Positions 15,153 through 23,506 of a stretch of 64,000 nucleotides of DNA are shown in pieces (the stretch's first letter is position 1; every line of letters begins with the position of its first letter). Made by a program: the position numbers and the translations under genes. A model generated the notes under the pieces. It did no database searches. It saw only the letters and a program-made list of their open reading frames with translations, and was not told the origin of the DNA. This DNA comes from Bacteroidota bacterium (GTDB lineage: Bacteria; Bacteroidota; Bacteroidia; Flavobacteriales_D; Sanyastnellaceae), in assembly GCA_002746975.1 (NCBI GenBank), contig NVXE01000006.1, positions 121,110-185,109 of the forward strand, written 5' to 3'.

Positions 15153-15485
15153 ATGGATTGGAAACAGCTGACTTCAGTAGAGGATTTAGATAGAGCTATA
15201 ATAGCCTCTGAGAATGTGACTGTTGTGTTGTTTAAACACAGTACTCGTTGTTCTATAAGCAGAATGGCTTTGAAGATGTTTGAAAGCGCTTGGGATGAAA
15301 CGTATAACGATGTGGAAGCATATTTTTTGGATTTATTACAACATCGAGATGTAAGTAATGCTATTGCTGATAGGTTTAATGTGAGACACGAAAGTCCTCA
15401 AATGCTAATCCTACAAGGTGGAAAAGCTACCTTTCATGCAAGTCATCACTCTATTGATGTTAATCATATAAAGAATTACCTTTGA
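15153..15485 (+). CDS. ytxJ: Bacillithiol-system thioredoxin-like protein YtxJ
   Basis: This is a monothiol thioredoxin-fold protein of 110 aa, thought to act as a bacilliredoxin-like factor that reduces bacillithiol mixed disulfides. The active-site region reads FKHSTRCSISRMAL (about residues 28-41): a single Cys where thioredoxins have CxxC, as is typical of the family. RHESPQMLIL near residue 76 provides the cis-Pro loop. The window also encodes the last bacillithiol synthesis enzyme (bshC, 28413-29993), so the substrate thiol is likely made. The next gene starts 19 nt downstream and may be co-transcribed. Confidence 0.88.
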   Translation: MDWKQLTSVEDLDRAIIASENVTVVLFKHSTRCSISRMALKMFESAWDETYNDVEAYFLDLLQHRDVSNAIADRFNVRHESPQMLILQGGKATFHASHHSIDVNHIKNYL

Positions 15486-15504
15486 GGTAAACGAAGATTA
15501 AGGT

Positions 15505-16113
15505 ATGTCGACGAAAATCGCAAAACTTCGTGTCATTTTAGACACAGAAAGAGATGTTTATAGAGATATCGAGATCTCTACTGATTCAACCTTACTTCAT
15601 TTACACCATGCTATTTTAGATTCGTTTGGGTGGAGCGCTGGAGAAATGGCATCATTCTTTGAGAGTGATGAAAGCTGGGAAAAAGGAAAGGAATATTCTT
15701 TAATGGATATTGATGGAGGCGGAGATATGACTGTTGTAAAAGTTAGCACGGTTATCAGTAATCTTGAATCTCGTAGTGTGTACGTATATGACTTCCTTAG
15801 GATGTGGAGTTTTTTTATCGAACCTGTTGAATTCACATCCACAGAAGATGGTGTGGAATATCCAAGACTTTGCGCGGAAAGTGGCACTCCTCCCGATTTC
15901 GATAGTAAAGATGGCGATTTATTAGCTGGAATGGAGTTCCCTGGAGAAGGTGGTGGCGAATCAGACAAATACAAGCCAGAAAGGACTGGTGATCCGGAAA
16001 TTGATGCTTATCTCGATGAACAAGAGGAAAATAGCGTAAAAGATGGATGGAATGAAGACCACTCAAGACTTGACGGACTTGACGGACTTGACGGACTTGA
16101 CGACTTGATGTAA
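15505..16113 (+). CDS. pRiA4b ORF-3-like domain protein with Asp/Gly/Leu repeat tail
   Basis: This is a 202-aa cytoplasmic protein with a plasmid pRiA4b ORF-3-like fold in residues 5-115: KLRVILDTERDVYRDIEI, LLHLHHAILDSFGW, MASFFES and the closing YVYDFLRMWSFFIE. That fold is a conserved but poorly understood module also found with IS1096-type elements. No transposase is nearby, and in Bacteroidota such proteins are usually stable chromosomal genes. The second half is acidic and low in complexity. It ends in a tandem repeat of Leu-Asp-Gly encoded by four near-perfect 9-bp units. It probably shares a transcript with ytxJ and miaA. Function unknown. Confidence 0.8.
   Translation: MSTKIAKLRVILDTERDVYRDIEISTDSTLLHLHHAILDSFGWSAGEMASFFESDESWEKGKEYSLMDIDGGGDMTVVKVSTVISNLESRSVYVYDFLRMWSFFIEPVEFTSTEDGVEYPRLCAESGTPPDFDSKDGDLLAGMEFPGEGGGESDKYKPERTGDPEIDAYLDEQEENSVKDGWNEDHSRLDGLDGLDGLDDLM
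16067..16106 (+). repeat. 9-bp tandem repeat (CTTGACGGA) in the C-terminal coding end
   Basis: About four and a half units of CTTGACGGA encode Leu-Asp-Gly repeats at the end of the pRiA4b-like protein. The unit is a multiple of three, so copy-number change would lengthen or shorten the tail without a frameshift. Confidence 0.8.
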
Positions 16114-16144
16114 TTTTCTAGCTCATTTAACATTTTTCACAACC

Positions 16145-17053
16145 ATCAAACGTCCACTCCTCATATGTGTCGTAGGCCCCACTGCTGTTGGGAAAACAGA
16201 ACTAGGCATTAAGATATCTAAAGAATTTAATGCTCAGATAATTAGTGCCGATTCACGCCAAATTTATAAAGGCATGGGTATAGGAACAGCAGCACCTACT
16301 GATCTGGAACGAAAAGAAGTGGCTCATCATTTCGTGGACTTTCTAGATCCATCAGAAATATACAGTGCTGGAGATTTCGAGCGAGATGTGTTAATCTTTT
16401 TAGACGATTACTTTCAGACCCACGATGTAGCAGTAATGGTTGGAGGATCTGGGCTCTATGTAAAAGGTGTGATTGACGGATTTGACAATCTTCCATTTGA
16501 TATTGACATTCGAAAACAGCTTAATAAACGAGTGATCGATGAGGGGCTAGAATCTCTTGTTGTAGAGCTTAAAGCTCTAGACCTAGTTCAATCGGTAAAA
16601 ATGGACCTTAAAAATCCCCAAAGGGTGGTCCGAGCTTTAGAAGTTTGCCTAGTTTCAGGAAAACCCTTTTCTTCTTTCCTCTCTGATAATTCTACAAAAC
16701 GCAAGTTCGATATTATTCAAATAGGGCTAAGTGCCCCTAGAGAAGAGATAAGAGATAGAATAGCAAAAAGGACAGTAAAGATGCTACTAAATGGATGGGT
16801 TTCAGAAGTGAAAAAGCTTCAGGATTTCTCAGATTGCAACTCTTTAAAAACAGTAGGCTATAAAGAGCTGCTTCAGTATCTTGATGGAAAATGTACTTTA
16901 GAGGAAGCCCAAGAAAGGATTGTTATTTCAACGCGTCAATTTGCAAAGCGTCAAATGACTTGGTTTAAAAAGGACGATAGGATTGTTTGGTTTGATAAAT
17001 CTGATGTAGAATCGGTGGTAAATTATTGTCGTGAATTCGTAGGCAAGTCATGA
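16145..17053 (+). CDS. miaA: tRNA dimethylallyltransferase with non-canonical start
   Basis: MiaA adds an isopentenyl group to A37 of tRNAs reading UNN codons. The P-loop GPTAVGKTELG and the DSRQIYKGMGIGTAAPT block are both present near the N-terminus, followed by HHFVDFLDPSEIYSAGDFERD, VGGSGLYVKGVIDG, NPQRVVRALEV and the closing TRQFAKRQMTWFKKDD. The first canonical ATG (16274) lies after the P-loop, so it cannot be the start. The frame is open back to 16109 without ATG, GTG or TTG. Where homologues read MKRPLL.., this sequence reads ATC-AAA-CGT-CCA, so ATC 16145 is taken as the start. Either a rare ATC start or a base error in an ATG is possible. Length from there is 302 aa, normal. It overlaps mutS2 by 4 nt. 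Confidence 0.85.
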   Translation: MKRPLLICVVGPTAVGKTELGIKISKEFNAQIISADSRQIYKGMGIGTAAPTDLERKEVAHHFVDFLDPSEIYSAGDFERDVLIFLDDYFQTHDVAVMVGGSGLYVKGVIDGFDNLPFDIDIRKQLNKRVIDEGLESLVVELKALDLVQSVKMDLKNPQRVVRALEVCLVSGKPFSSFLSDNSTKRKFDIIQIGLSAPREEIRDRIAKRTVKMLLNGWVSEVKKLQDFSDCNSLKTVGYKELLQYLDGKCTLEEAQERIVISTRQFAKRQMTWFKKDDRIVWFDKSDVESVVNYCREFVGKS

Positions 17054-19182
17054 GCACGAGAGTTGACAATGATATAATGCTACACTTCGATGAACAAGTG
17101 GCCGCAGATTTAGAGTTTGATATCGTTAGGGAAATGCTGTCGAAAAAAGCTCTTCAACCATCAGCACAAGCTCGTTCTAAGGAATTAGTCCCATTAAAGA
17201 ACCGTAGGCGAATAATAAAAAGCCTTCAAGAAACAGAAGAGTTGAGGCGTTTAATTTGTGAGGGAGATTCGTTCCCTGCCCTTGAATTTGAGGAACTACA
17301 CGATGAGTTACGCATGCTTGAAATACGTGATTCCGTTTTGTTAGAGGCAAGCTTCAGTAAAATATCCAGAGCCTCGCACACGATGAATAACATCATCAAA
17401 ACTTTGAAGGGGCAGGAAGATCAGGTTCCTCGTTTGGTGTTTATTCAAAAGGAAATTGAGTTTACTAAGGAATTAATTGATCCAATCGCTAAAGTTTTTG
17501 ATGATAAAGGCCAAATTTCAGACAACGCATCTCCTACCCTTACTAAAATTAGAGATGAGATGACCGGGCTTAGACGTAAGGTGAGCAGGAATTTCAATCG
17601 TGTGATGAAGGACCTTCAAGAGAAGGGAATGCTTGCGGACATCAGGGAGGGTTTTGTTAATAATAGAAGGGCTTTAGCCGTTGAGAGTACTTATAAAAGA
17701 AGAGTAAATGGGAACGTTTTAGGATCTTCTAATACGGGGACTATTACTTTTATCGAGCCCGGAGTAGTTATCCCTTTAAATCACGAACTTGAAATACTTA
17801 GGGACGACGAGAGGAAGGAGAAAAGGCGGATTTTAAAAGAACTAACTAGGGTTGCGAGAAGAAATCTTCCACTATTAAATCGCTATCAAAACGCACTAGT
17901 AGAATACGATTTCATTCAAGCACGTACTAAGTTAGCTATCGAATTTAACGCGTTTCTACCAGGGCTACCTAAAAAGACAGGTTTACTCCTTATAAAAGCA
18001 TTCCACCCATTACTAGTTAGAACTAACGAAGGCCTAGGAATAGAGACACACCCTCAGAATATAAACCTATCTTCAGAAGGACGACTGCTTGTAATATCTG
18101 GACCTAATGCAGGAGGTAAAAGCCTCACTTTAAAAACGGTAGGCCTATTGCAAATAATGCTTCAATCAGGGCTTTTAATTCCCGCCTCTCCTACATCAGA
18201 GGTGGGGTTTTTCGATTCTATACTCACAGACATAGGAGATAATCAAAGCATTGAAAACCAACTAAGTACATACAGCTATAGACTTGGTCGAATGCGGCAT
18301 TTCTTAAAAGTATCAAATTCTCAATCTCTACTATTATTAGACGAATTCGGAACAGGTTCTGATCCTGAGTTAGGCGGAGCTTTAGCTGAAGTTTTCTTTG
18401 AAGAATTGTACGAGCGAGGTGTTTTCGGCGTGATAACTACACATTATGCAAACATCAAATCTCGTGCTGCGGAACTAGAAAATGCGGTTAATGCTTCCAT
18501 GCTTTTCGATAGAGATACATTAGCGCCATTGTTTAAGCTTGAAATAGGCCAACCTGGATCTTCTTTCACTTTCGAGGTGGCAGAAAATAATGGAATATCC
18601 CATGATATTATAAAAAGGGCCAAATCCAAACTAGATATACGTAAGGTTGAGTTAGATGCTATTATCGGCGATCTACAAAAAGATAAAGCGAAGCTTGCCA
18701 AGCTTACAAATAGACAATTAAGAGCGGAAGTAGAAGCAGAAAAATCAATAATAGAAGCTAGAAAAGTTAAATCTAGATTTTCAGAAAAAACTGAAGCTCT
18801 GAACAAGTCAACAGAAACTCACAATCAAGATATCGCACGGGGTCGTAAACTAGGACAGTTCATAAACCGTTATAAGCCCGGAAATAAAAATAAAGAACTG
18901 TTAGAAGAAGTTAATAAATATTTTGCCTTAGAAACTTCGAGGATAGAAGATGCAAAAAAACGAGATGCGTCTAAATCATCTAAACTTAAAAATTCATCAA
19001 TATCTTCCTCTAAAAGAAGACCCAACCATAGATCAGACGAAATAAAAAAAGGATCACTTGTACGACTTAGAACAGGAAAAGAAAGAGGCGAAGTAATAGC
19101 AATGCAAGGAAAAACCGCCACCGTTGTGTTCGGATCGTTTAAAACTAGAGTACAAGTAGATAAGCTAACTTTCCTTAGATAG
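17050..19182 (+). CDS. mutS2: MutS2-type ATPase lacking the Smr nuclease domain
   Basis: This member of the MutS family usually acts in recombination control or ribosome rescue rather than mismatch repair. The N-terminal helical core (residues 15-330) contains the MutS2 stretch LKNRRRIIKSLQETEELRRL and the clamp region. The ATPase follows with Walker A SGPNAGGKSLTLKT near 349, DIGDNQSIENQLSTYSYR, and Walker B LLLLDEFGTGSDPELGG near 430, then TTHYANIKSRA. A long coiled coil runs over about 535-640. The end is a small KOW/SH3-like beta segment (GSLVRLRTGKERGEVIAMQGK..). The Smr nuclease domain of canonical MutS2 (about 80 residues) is absent, so the 710-aa protein may lack nuclease activity. 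The ATG overlaps the miaA stop (ATGA). Confidence 0.9.
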   Translation: MSTRVDNDIMLHFDEQVAADLEFDIVREMLSKKALQPSAQARSKELVPLKNRRRIIKSLQETEELRRLICEGDSFPALEFEELHDELRMLEIRDSVLLEASFSKISRASHTMNNIIKTLKGQEDQVPRLVFIQKEIEFTKELIDPIAKVFDDKGQISDNASPTLTKIRDEMTGLRRKVSRNFNRVMKDLQEKGMLADIREGFVNNRRALAVESTYKRRVNGNVLGSSNTGTITFIEPGVVIPLNHELEILRDDERKEKRRILKELTRVARRNLPLLNRYQNALVEYDFIQARTKLAIEFNAFLPGLPKKTGLLLIKAFHPLLVRTNEGLGIETHPQNINLSSEGRLLVISGPNAGGKSLTLKTVGLLQIMLQSGLLIPASPTSEVGFFDSILTDIGDNQSIENQLSTYSYRLGRMRHFLKVSNSQSLLLLDEFGTGSDPELGGALAEVFFEELYERGVFGVITTHYANIKSRAAELENAVNASMLFDRDTLAPLFKLEIGQPGSSFTFEVAENNGISHDIIKRAKSKLDIRKVELDAIIGDLQKDKAKLAKLTNRQLRAEVEAEKSIIEARKVKSRFSEKTEALNKSTETHNQDIARGRKLGQFINRYKPGNKNKELLEEVNKYFALETSRIEDAKKRDASKSSKLKNSSISSSKRRPNHRSDEIKKGSLVRLRTGKERGEVIAMQGKTATVVFGSFKTRVQVDKLTFLR

Positions 19183-19226
19183 AGATAATCAATTCACAAG
19201 GAATATTTATCCCATTAATTCCAGAA

Positions 19227-20891
19227 CTACTCAATTACAAGCTTAAGTGTAGAAGACGTTCCATCAATAGTCCGTACAGTAATGTAGTGAAGTCCCTTTG
19301 ATAGACCAGACACATCTAGTGAGTAACTCTCATCTAAAAAAGCTGGAATAATCGTATCAATTATTCTTCCCTGTGCATCGTAAATCCTTAATTCAGATAA
19401 TTGAGCACTTTTAGGCATAGATACTAAGACGACATTTGAAGCAGGGTTAGGGCTAATTGAGAAACCCTTAGTTTCTAAAGCAATACCACCTACATCCAAA
19501 GCGCTACAGGCACCGAACCCACCACAAGGAAACTCACCCTCGCCTACATAACTTCCGTATACTATATCTTGCCCAGATCCAGAAGGGTCAAGGAACACGT
19601 TTAGTTTCTGAGAAGCCGATATAGGATTAGGACCATCCCAATGGTAACTCATCTTACCGTAGAAATCTGGCTGAGTAGGCCCAGTTCCATTTCCTGCACT
19701 ACCTACTGCACATGCAGAAAGTCCAGAGCTTAGCGTTCCTAATATTTGATGGTTTTCACTGAATATTGGTGAACCTGAAGACCCCCCTTCGGTAACTCCA
19801 TGATTAGTTTCTGTTGCAGTCCAAAAAACTCGCCAATGTGACCCCGCACCACCTATACTATATGAAGTAAGGTTTGATGTATAATGTGAAATCTTCTTTC
19901 TATCCCCAGCTGGATGATGAATGCCCACTCCTGAGTGTCCTGTTTCGCCTGAAGCATCAAATCCAGCATAGAAGGGGTTCCAATTTGCTGGAATCGGGTC
20001 TTCTACCTCTAAAAGTAAGAAATCTGAGCCATTAAAACCCTGTGAAGTTGCGTCATCACTATTTGTTAAAGAAATAACGCCTGTTCTAGAATGGGAATTT
20101 ATAGAAACAGTTCCTCCACACTCAGTATATTCATAATTATATCTGACTTTAAAAAAAGCCCACTCATCACTACTTACAGAATTAGCACAGTGAAAGGCAC
20201 TCAATAATAGCTGTCTACAATCAAGGTCTGTATTATTAACCATTGCTCCACTACAGTAAAAAATACCGCCATCTTGAGTAATACGCAATCTCACTACTGC
20301 GTCTTTCTCACATTGCCACGAATCACCTTCTGGACACATTATATCTACCTCACAATCATCCGACCCTCTCGATACACCTGTAACGAAATAACCTATTCCC
20401 ATGATTCCGAGTCTTGCATTACCCACGGTAGAAGATGACTGCCTATAAATTATTTTAATAACATCTCCTGGAATATCTCCACTTGCCCATCGTCCATGAT
20501 CGTTATTCTCGATTGAACTAACTGGACCTTCCTGATAAATTGATAAAAACGCTCCTTCTTCCGATTCAAAAAACAATTTCCCTCCTACTGGAATATGAAA
20601 GTCATTAAAATAAACGCATAAACCCGATGCGTTTGCTGACTCGATATTTAAAACCCATTCAGTGATTCCGTTTGGTAACAACTCTGAATCAGCTAATTCG
20701 AAGAAATCCATTTCCGCTTCAATAATTACCCCTACCATATCACGACCATTTAATTGTCCCTCTTTATCAATTCTCTCAAAAACCTCACTCGTGTTCGGAG
20801 GAGATACTGTTACATTTTGAGCCTTTGCTTCAACTGTAAACAAAATGCATATAAAGGCAAGGAAAAGACTATAATTAAGAAATGTTTTCAT
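19227..20891 (-). CDS. Secreted trypsin-like serine protease with T9SS type A sorting domain
   Basis: This 554-aa secreted protease is related to lysyl endopeptidases. It has a signal peptide (FLNYSLFLAFICILFTVEAKAQ), a pro-region with a beta fold to about residue 165, and a chymotrypsin-fold domain. The catalytic residues are His about 234 in SAFHC, Asp about 300 in NGSDFLLLEV and Ser about 382 in GGSSGSPIF. Many Cys pairs suggest disulfides. The C-terminus (SISPNPASNVVLVSMP..LRIYDAQGRIIDT..YSLDVSGLSKGLHYITVRT) is a type A sorting domain that directs export through the type IX system and attachment or release at the cell surface. ATG 20891 is chosen because a good signal peptide begins there and TATCTTTC lies exactly 4 nt upstream. 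The frame is open 17 codons further. Confidence 0.92.
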   Translation of the reverse strand: MKTFLNYSLFLAFICILFTVEAKAQNVTVSPPNTSEVFERIDKEGQLNGRDMVGVIIEAEMDFFELADSELLPNGITEWVLNIESANASGLCVYFNDFHIPVGGKLFFESEEGAFLSIYQEGPVSSIENNDHGRWASGDIPGDVIKIIYRQSSSTVGNARLGIMGIGYFVTGVSRGSDDCEVDIMCPEGDSWQCEKDAVVRLRITQDGGIFYCSGAMVNNTDLDCRQLLLSAFHCANSVSSDEWAFFKVRYNYEYTECGGTVSINSHSRTGVISLTNSDDATSQGFNGSDFLLLEVEDPIPANWNPFYAGFDASGETGHSGVGIHHPAGDRKKISHYTSNLTSYSIGGAGSHWRVFWTATETNHGVTEGGSSGSPIFSENHQILGTLSSGLSACAVGSAGNGTGPTQPDFYGKMSYHWDGPNPISASQKLNVFLDPSGSGQDIVYGSYVGEGEFPCGGFGACSALDVGGIALETKGFSISPNPASNVVLVSMPKSAQLSELRIYDAQGRIIDTIIPAFLDESYSLDVSGLSKGLHYITVRTIDGTSSTLKLVIE

Positions 20892-20895
20892 CTTC

Positions 20896-20903
20896 GAAAG
20901 ATA
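20896..20903 (-). promoter_or_regulatory. -7 box for the T9SS protease gene
   Basis: TATCTTTC on the minus strand is followed by 4 nt and ATG 20891. It supports the start inside the longer open frame. Confidence 0.45.
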
Positions 20904-20957
20904 GACTGAGAAATATAAATTTTGCAATTTTTGAGATTTCAATTACCACCAAAGTAC

Positions 20958-20965
20958 TACCTTGT
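20958..20965 (+). promoter_or_regulatory. -7 box for the S41 protease gene
   Basis: TACCTTGT is followed by 6 nt and ATG 20972. It supports the start at MKNLNYLY, where a signal peptide begins. Confidence 0.4.
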
Positions 20966-20971
20966 ACACTC

Positions 20972-22603
20972 ATGAAAAACCTGAACTACCTGTACTTGGC
21001 TTTCGCTTTATCGTTTGCCTTTTTCCCATTCACTCCTGCTTCAGCCCAAACCACAGCTAAGCAAGCCTCAACTAAATTCGCCACTCTTCTAAACATGCTT
21101 GATCGACTTTACGTCGATAGTGTCGATATGGAAGTACTCGTTGAAGCTGCGATAGTCCATATGCTTGAAGAGTTAGATCCACACTCTGTGTACTTTTCTG
21201 CCGATGACTTAAAAGAAGCTAATGAACCTCTAGATGGAAGTTTCGAGGGCGTAGGGGTACAGTTTAATATTTTCAAAGACACTATAATGGTGGTATCCCC
21301 TATTGCTGGAGGTCCTTCAGAAAGACTAGGCATTAGAGCAGGCGATAGAATAGTTCAAGTTGAGGAAGAATATGTCGCAGGTGTAGGAGTCACAACAAAA
21401 GATGTGATACGCTTACTTAAAGGTCCTAAAGGGTCTATGGTAAAAGTATTTATCAAACGTGACGGCGAAAACAAAATTCTAGAATTCAATATTGAAAGAG
21501 ATAAAATTCCAATTTACAGTGTTATCGCAGCCCACATGGTAACACCAACAATCGGCTACATAAAGGTTAGTCGTTTTGCAAAGACAACCATGGAAGAGCT
21601 TCGTATTGCACTTGAAGACTTAAACAAAGCTGGCATGAAAGATCTAATCCTAGACCTTCAGGGTAATGGTGGTGGAATGCTCACAACAGCTATAAATATG
21701 TCTGACGAATTTCTATCTGACGATAAATTGATTGTATATACAGAGGGACGCGCTTTCCCAAGAGAGAACACATATGCTTCTTACGAAGGTCTTTTCGAAA
21801 AAGGAAGACTGATTATCCTTATGGATGGCGGTTCTGCATCAGCTAGTGAAATTGTAGCAGGTGCAGTACAAGATTGGGATAGAGGGCTTATTGTCGGCAG
21901 ACGTTCTTTTGGCAAGGGTTTAGTCCAAAGACCCATAAGGCTAGGCGATGGTTCTGCTGTAAGAATGACAGTTCAGAAATACTATACTCCAGCCGGAAGA
22001 TGTATACAAAAGTCATATGATGATGGAATCGAATCATATAGGAACGAAAAATATGAGCGTTACGAAAAAGGTGAATTATTAAGCTTAGATTCACTTGAGC
22101 TTCATGACTCTTTGAAGTACTACACAAGAATAAAACATCGCACAGTATATGGTGGTGGAGGAATTCTACCAGACATCTTCGTTCCCATTGATACAACAGC
22201 TAATAGCCCAGCATTTAGAATATTATTACGTAAAGGGTTAATGAGCAGATACGCACTAGAGTTCGTTGACGAAAACAGAAGTAAAATCCTAGAAGCATAT
22301 CCAACAGAGGATAATTTCGTTATGGACTTCAAAATGTCGGACAATGAAATTGCGAATTTCCGTAATTGGGCTGAAGGAGAAGGCACAGAAGAAGACCCCA
22401 TAACTATTTCGGAAGAGGACTGGGCAATATCTGGAGAGGCTATCACATTGCGTCTCAAAGCTTTTATAGGTCGAAACGCCTATGAACCATCTACTTTCTA
22501 TCGTATAATAGGAGGCTTAAACGAATCTCTTCAAGAAGCAATTAAAATCCTCAACGATGGACGGTTTGAAAGTAATAAATTAGCTTATAGAACTTTTAAA
22601 TAA
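20972..22603 (+). CDS. C-terminal processing peptidase, S41 family
   Basis: This periplasmic serine protease of the CtpA/Prc type is 543 aa from ATG 20972. It has a signal peptide ending near PASAQ, then a helical N-domain (MLDRLYVDSVDMEVLVEAAI, LDPHSVYFS). A PDZ domain is at about 75-160 (GSFEGVGVQFNIFKDTIMVVSPIAGGPSERLGIRAGDRI). In the protease domain the catalytic Ser lies in DGGSASASEIVAGAVQDW (about 289) and the general-base Lys in GRRSFGKGLVQ (about 313). The C-terminal 120 residues are a helical extension typical of Bacteroidota S41 peptidases. Such enzymes trim or degrade periplasmic and lipoprotein substrates at their C-termini; the substrate here is unknown. It is divergent from the T9SS protease. 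Confidence 0.93.
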   Translation: MKNLNYLYLAFALSFAFFPFTPASAQTTAKQASTKFATLLNMLDRLYVDSVDMEVLVEAAIVHMLEELDPHSVYFSADDLKEANEPLDGSFEGVGVQFNIFKDTIMVVSPIAGGPSERLGIRAGDRIVQVEEEYVAGVGVTTKDVIRLLKGPKGSMVKVFIKRDGENKILEFNIERDKIPIYSVIAAHMVTPTIGYIKVSRFAKTTMEELRIALEDLNKAGMKDLILDLQGNGGGMLTTAINMSDEFLSDDKLIVYTEGRAFPRENTYASYEGLFEKGRLIILMDGGSASASEIVAGAVQDWDRGLIVGRRSFGKGLVQRPIRLGDGSAVRMTVQKYYTPAGRCIQKSYDDGIESYRNEKYERYEKGELLSLDSLELHDSLKYYTRIKHRTVYGGGGILPDIFVPIDTTANSPAFRILLRKGLMSRYALEFVDENRSKILEAYPTEDNFVMDFKMSDNEIANFRNWAEGEGTEEDPITISEEDWAISGEAITLRLKAFIGRNAYEPSTFYRIIGGLNESLQEAIKILNDGRFESNKLAYRTFK

Positions 22604-22632
22604 TGGTACTATCCTTGTAGAGTAATTTTATC

Positions 22633-22640
22633 TAATTTTG
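22633..22640 (+). promoter_or_regulatory. -7 box for the DUF1573 lipoprotein gene
   Basis: TAATTTTG is a perfect TAnnTTTG box, 37 nt before ATG 22678. A TTG lies 15 nt upstream, which is closer than the usual 19 nt. Confidence 0.45.
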
Positions 22641-22677
22641 CAATTCAATAAAGTAAGTAACTTTAAAATCAATAATT

Positions 22678-23196
22678 ATGTCTAAGCTAACATTAGCACT
22701 AACAATTTTCTCATCAGCACTACTATTTTCATGTGGTTCAGATGAAACAACTAAATCTAAGCCTATCCAAGACGGAGGCAAAACGGAAGCAGCAGCTCCA
22801 GCAGAGAACACTAAGCCAGACAAGTTCGATCCTGCAAAACAAGCAGCTCAAGCTCCCGCTGGACCGTTAACTGGAATTGCTTTTAACGAGTATTCTCATG
22901 ATTTCGGCGTTATGGACGAAGGAGATGTCGTTACATATTATTTCGAATTTACAAACACCGGTGCTGAACCACTCATTCTCGATAAGTGTAAAGGTTCTTG
23001 CGGTTGTACTGTTCCACAATGTCCGAAAGAGCCTATCGCTCCAGGTGCAAAAGGAACTATCGAAGTTAAATTCAACTCGAAAGGGAAGAAGAACAAGCAA
23101 ACGAAGAAAGTTACTGTAACGGCAAATACTGATCCTGCACAAACTATTCTTACAATTACTGCTGATGTTACTCCAGCTCCAACAGCTGCTAAGTAA
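22678..23196 (+). CDS. DUF1573 domain lipoprotein
   Basis: This is a 172-aa lipoprotein. The signal peptide ends in the lipobox LLFSC with the lipid-bearing Cys near residue 19. A low-complexity Ala/Pro/Lys linker runs to about 60. A DUF1573 immunoglobulin-like beta domain follows (FNEYSHDFGVMDEGDVVTYYFEF, then TNTGAEPLILDKCKGSCGCT). Three Cys in the C-x3-C-x-C pattern (KGSCGCT) plus QCPKEPIAPG are typical of the family. Members are abundant in Bacteroidota and are presumed structural or binding modules at the outer membrane. The gene stands alone between a promoter and a strong terminator, so it is likely well expressed. Function unknown. Confidence 0.88.
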   Translation: MSKLTLALTIFSSALLFSCGSDETTKSKPIQDGGKTEAAAPAENTKPDKFDPAKQAAQAPAGPLTGIAFNEYSHDFGVMDEGDVVTYYFEFTNTGAEPLILDKCKGSCGCTVPQCPKEPIAPGAKGTIEVKFNSKGKKNKQTKKVTVTANTDPAQTILTITADVTPAPTAAK

Positions 23197-23222
23197 TTTT
23201 AGGTAAGAAATATCTACCCAAC

Positions 23223-23251
23223 AAAAAGGGAGGCGATTGCCTCCCTTTTTT
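23223..23251. terminator. Rho-independent bidirectional terminator
   Basis: AAAAAGGGAGGC at 23223-23234 pairs perfectly with GCCTCCCTTTTT around the loop GATT and continues into a T-run (an A-run on the other strand). It lies between the DUF1573 gene and the convergent pterin dehydratase gene and can serve both. Confidence 0.9.
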
Positions 23252-23270
23252 TATGCTTAAGATTTTAATA

Positions 23271-23504
23271 CTAAACCTTTATTTTATCAATGTCAACTGA
23301 TAATTCTCTATCCTTATCAGTAACTACTCCACCTGCATCGTGAGTATTAAGCTCCAATCTTACGTAGTTATACGTGTTTATTATGGTTGGGTGATGCTGG
23401 TGTATCTCTGAAAGTTCTGCTACTTTTTTTAAAAAAGCAAAAGCCGCTATAAAATCCGAAAACGTATATTCTCTAACCAGAGATCCATTCTTTTCCTTCC
23501 ACAT
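23271..23504 (-). CDS. Pterin-4a-carbinolamine dehydratase
   Basis: This small cytoplasmic enzyme dehydrates 4a-hydroxytetrahydrobiopterin, recycling the pterin cofactor of aromatic amino acid hydroxylases. At 77 aa it is shorter than the usual 95-110, but the core is complete: YTFSDFIAAFAFLKKVAELSE, then HQHHP with the catalytic histidines at about 35-38, NTYNYVRLELNTHDAGGVT with the third catalytic His (about 54), and the closing TDKDRELSVDIDKI. The missing part is the variable N-terminal helix. It is encoded just 2 nt downstream of the SirB1-like gene, so they share a transcript. No aromatic hydroxylase is in the window. Confidence 0.88.
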   Translation of the reverse strand: MWKEKNGSLVREYTFSDFIAAFAFLKKVAELSEIHQHHPTIINTYNYVRLELNTHDAGGVVTDKDRELSVDIDKIKV

Positions 23505-23506
23505 CG

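Noticed and set aside
15505-16113. Mobile-element passenger gene because of pRiA4b ORF-3 similarity
   Set aside because: No transposase, terminal inverted repeats or target duplication lie around it; it sits in an ordinary operon with ytxJ and miaA.
18444-18806. Minus-strand frame opposite mutS2
   Set aside because: It lies across the conserved MutS2 ATPase and coiled coil; it is a composition shadow.
22877-23142. Alternative frames on both strands inside the DUF1573 gene
   Set aside because: They cover the conserved Ig-like domain of the lipoprotein and have no start signals or known motifs.
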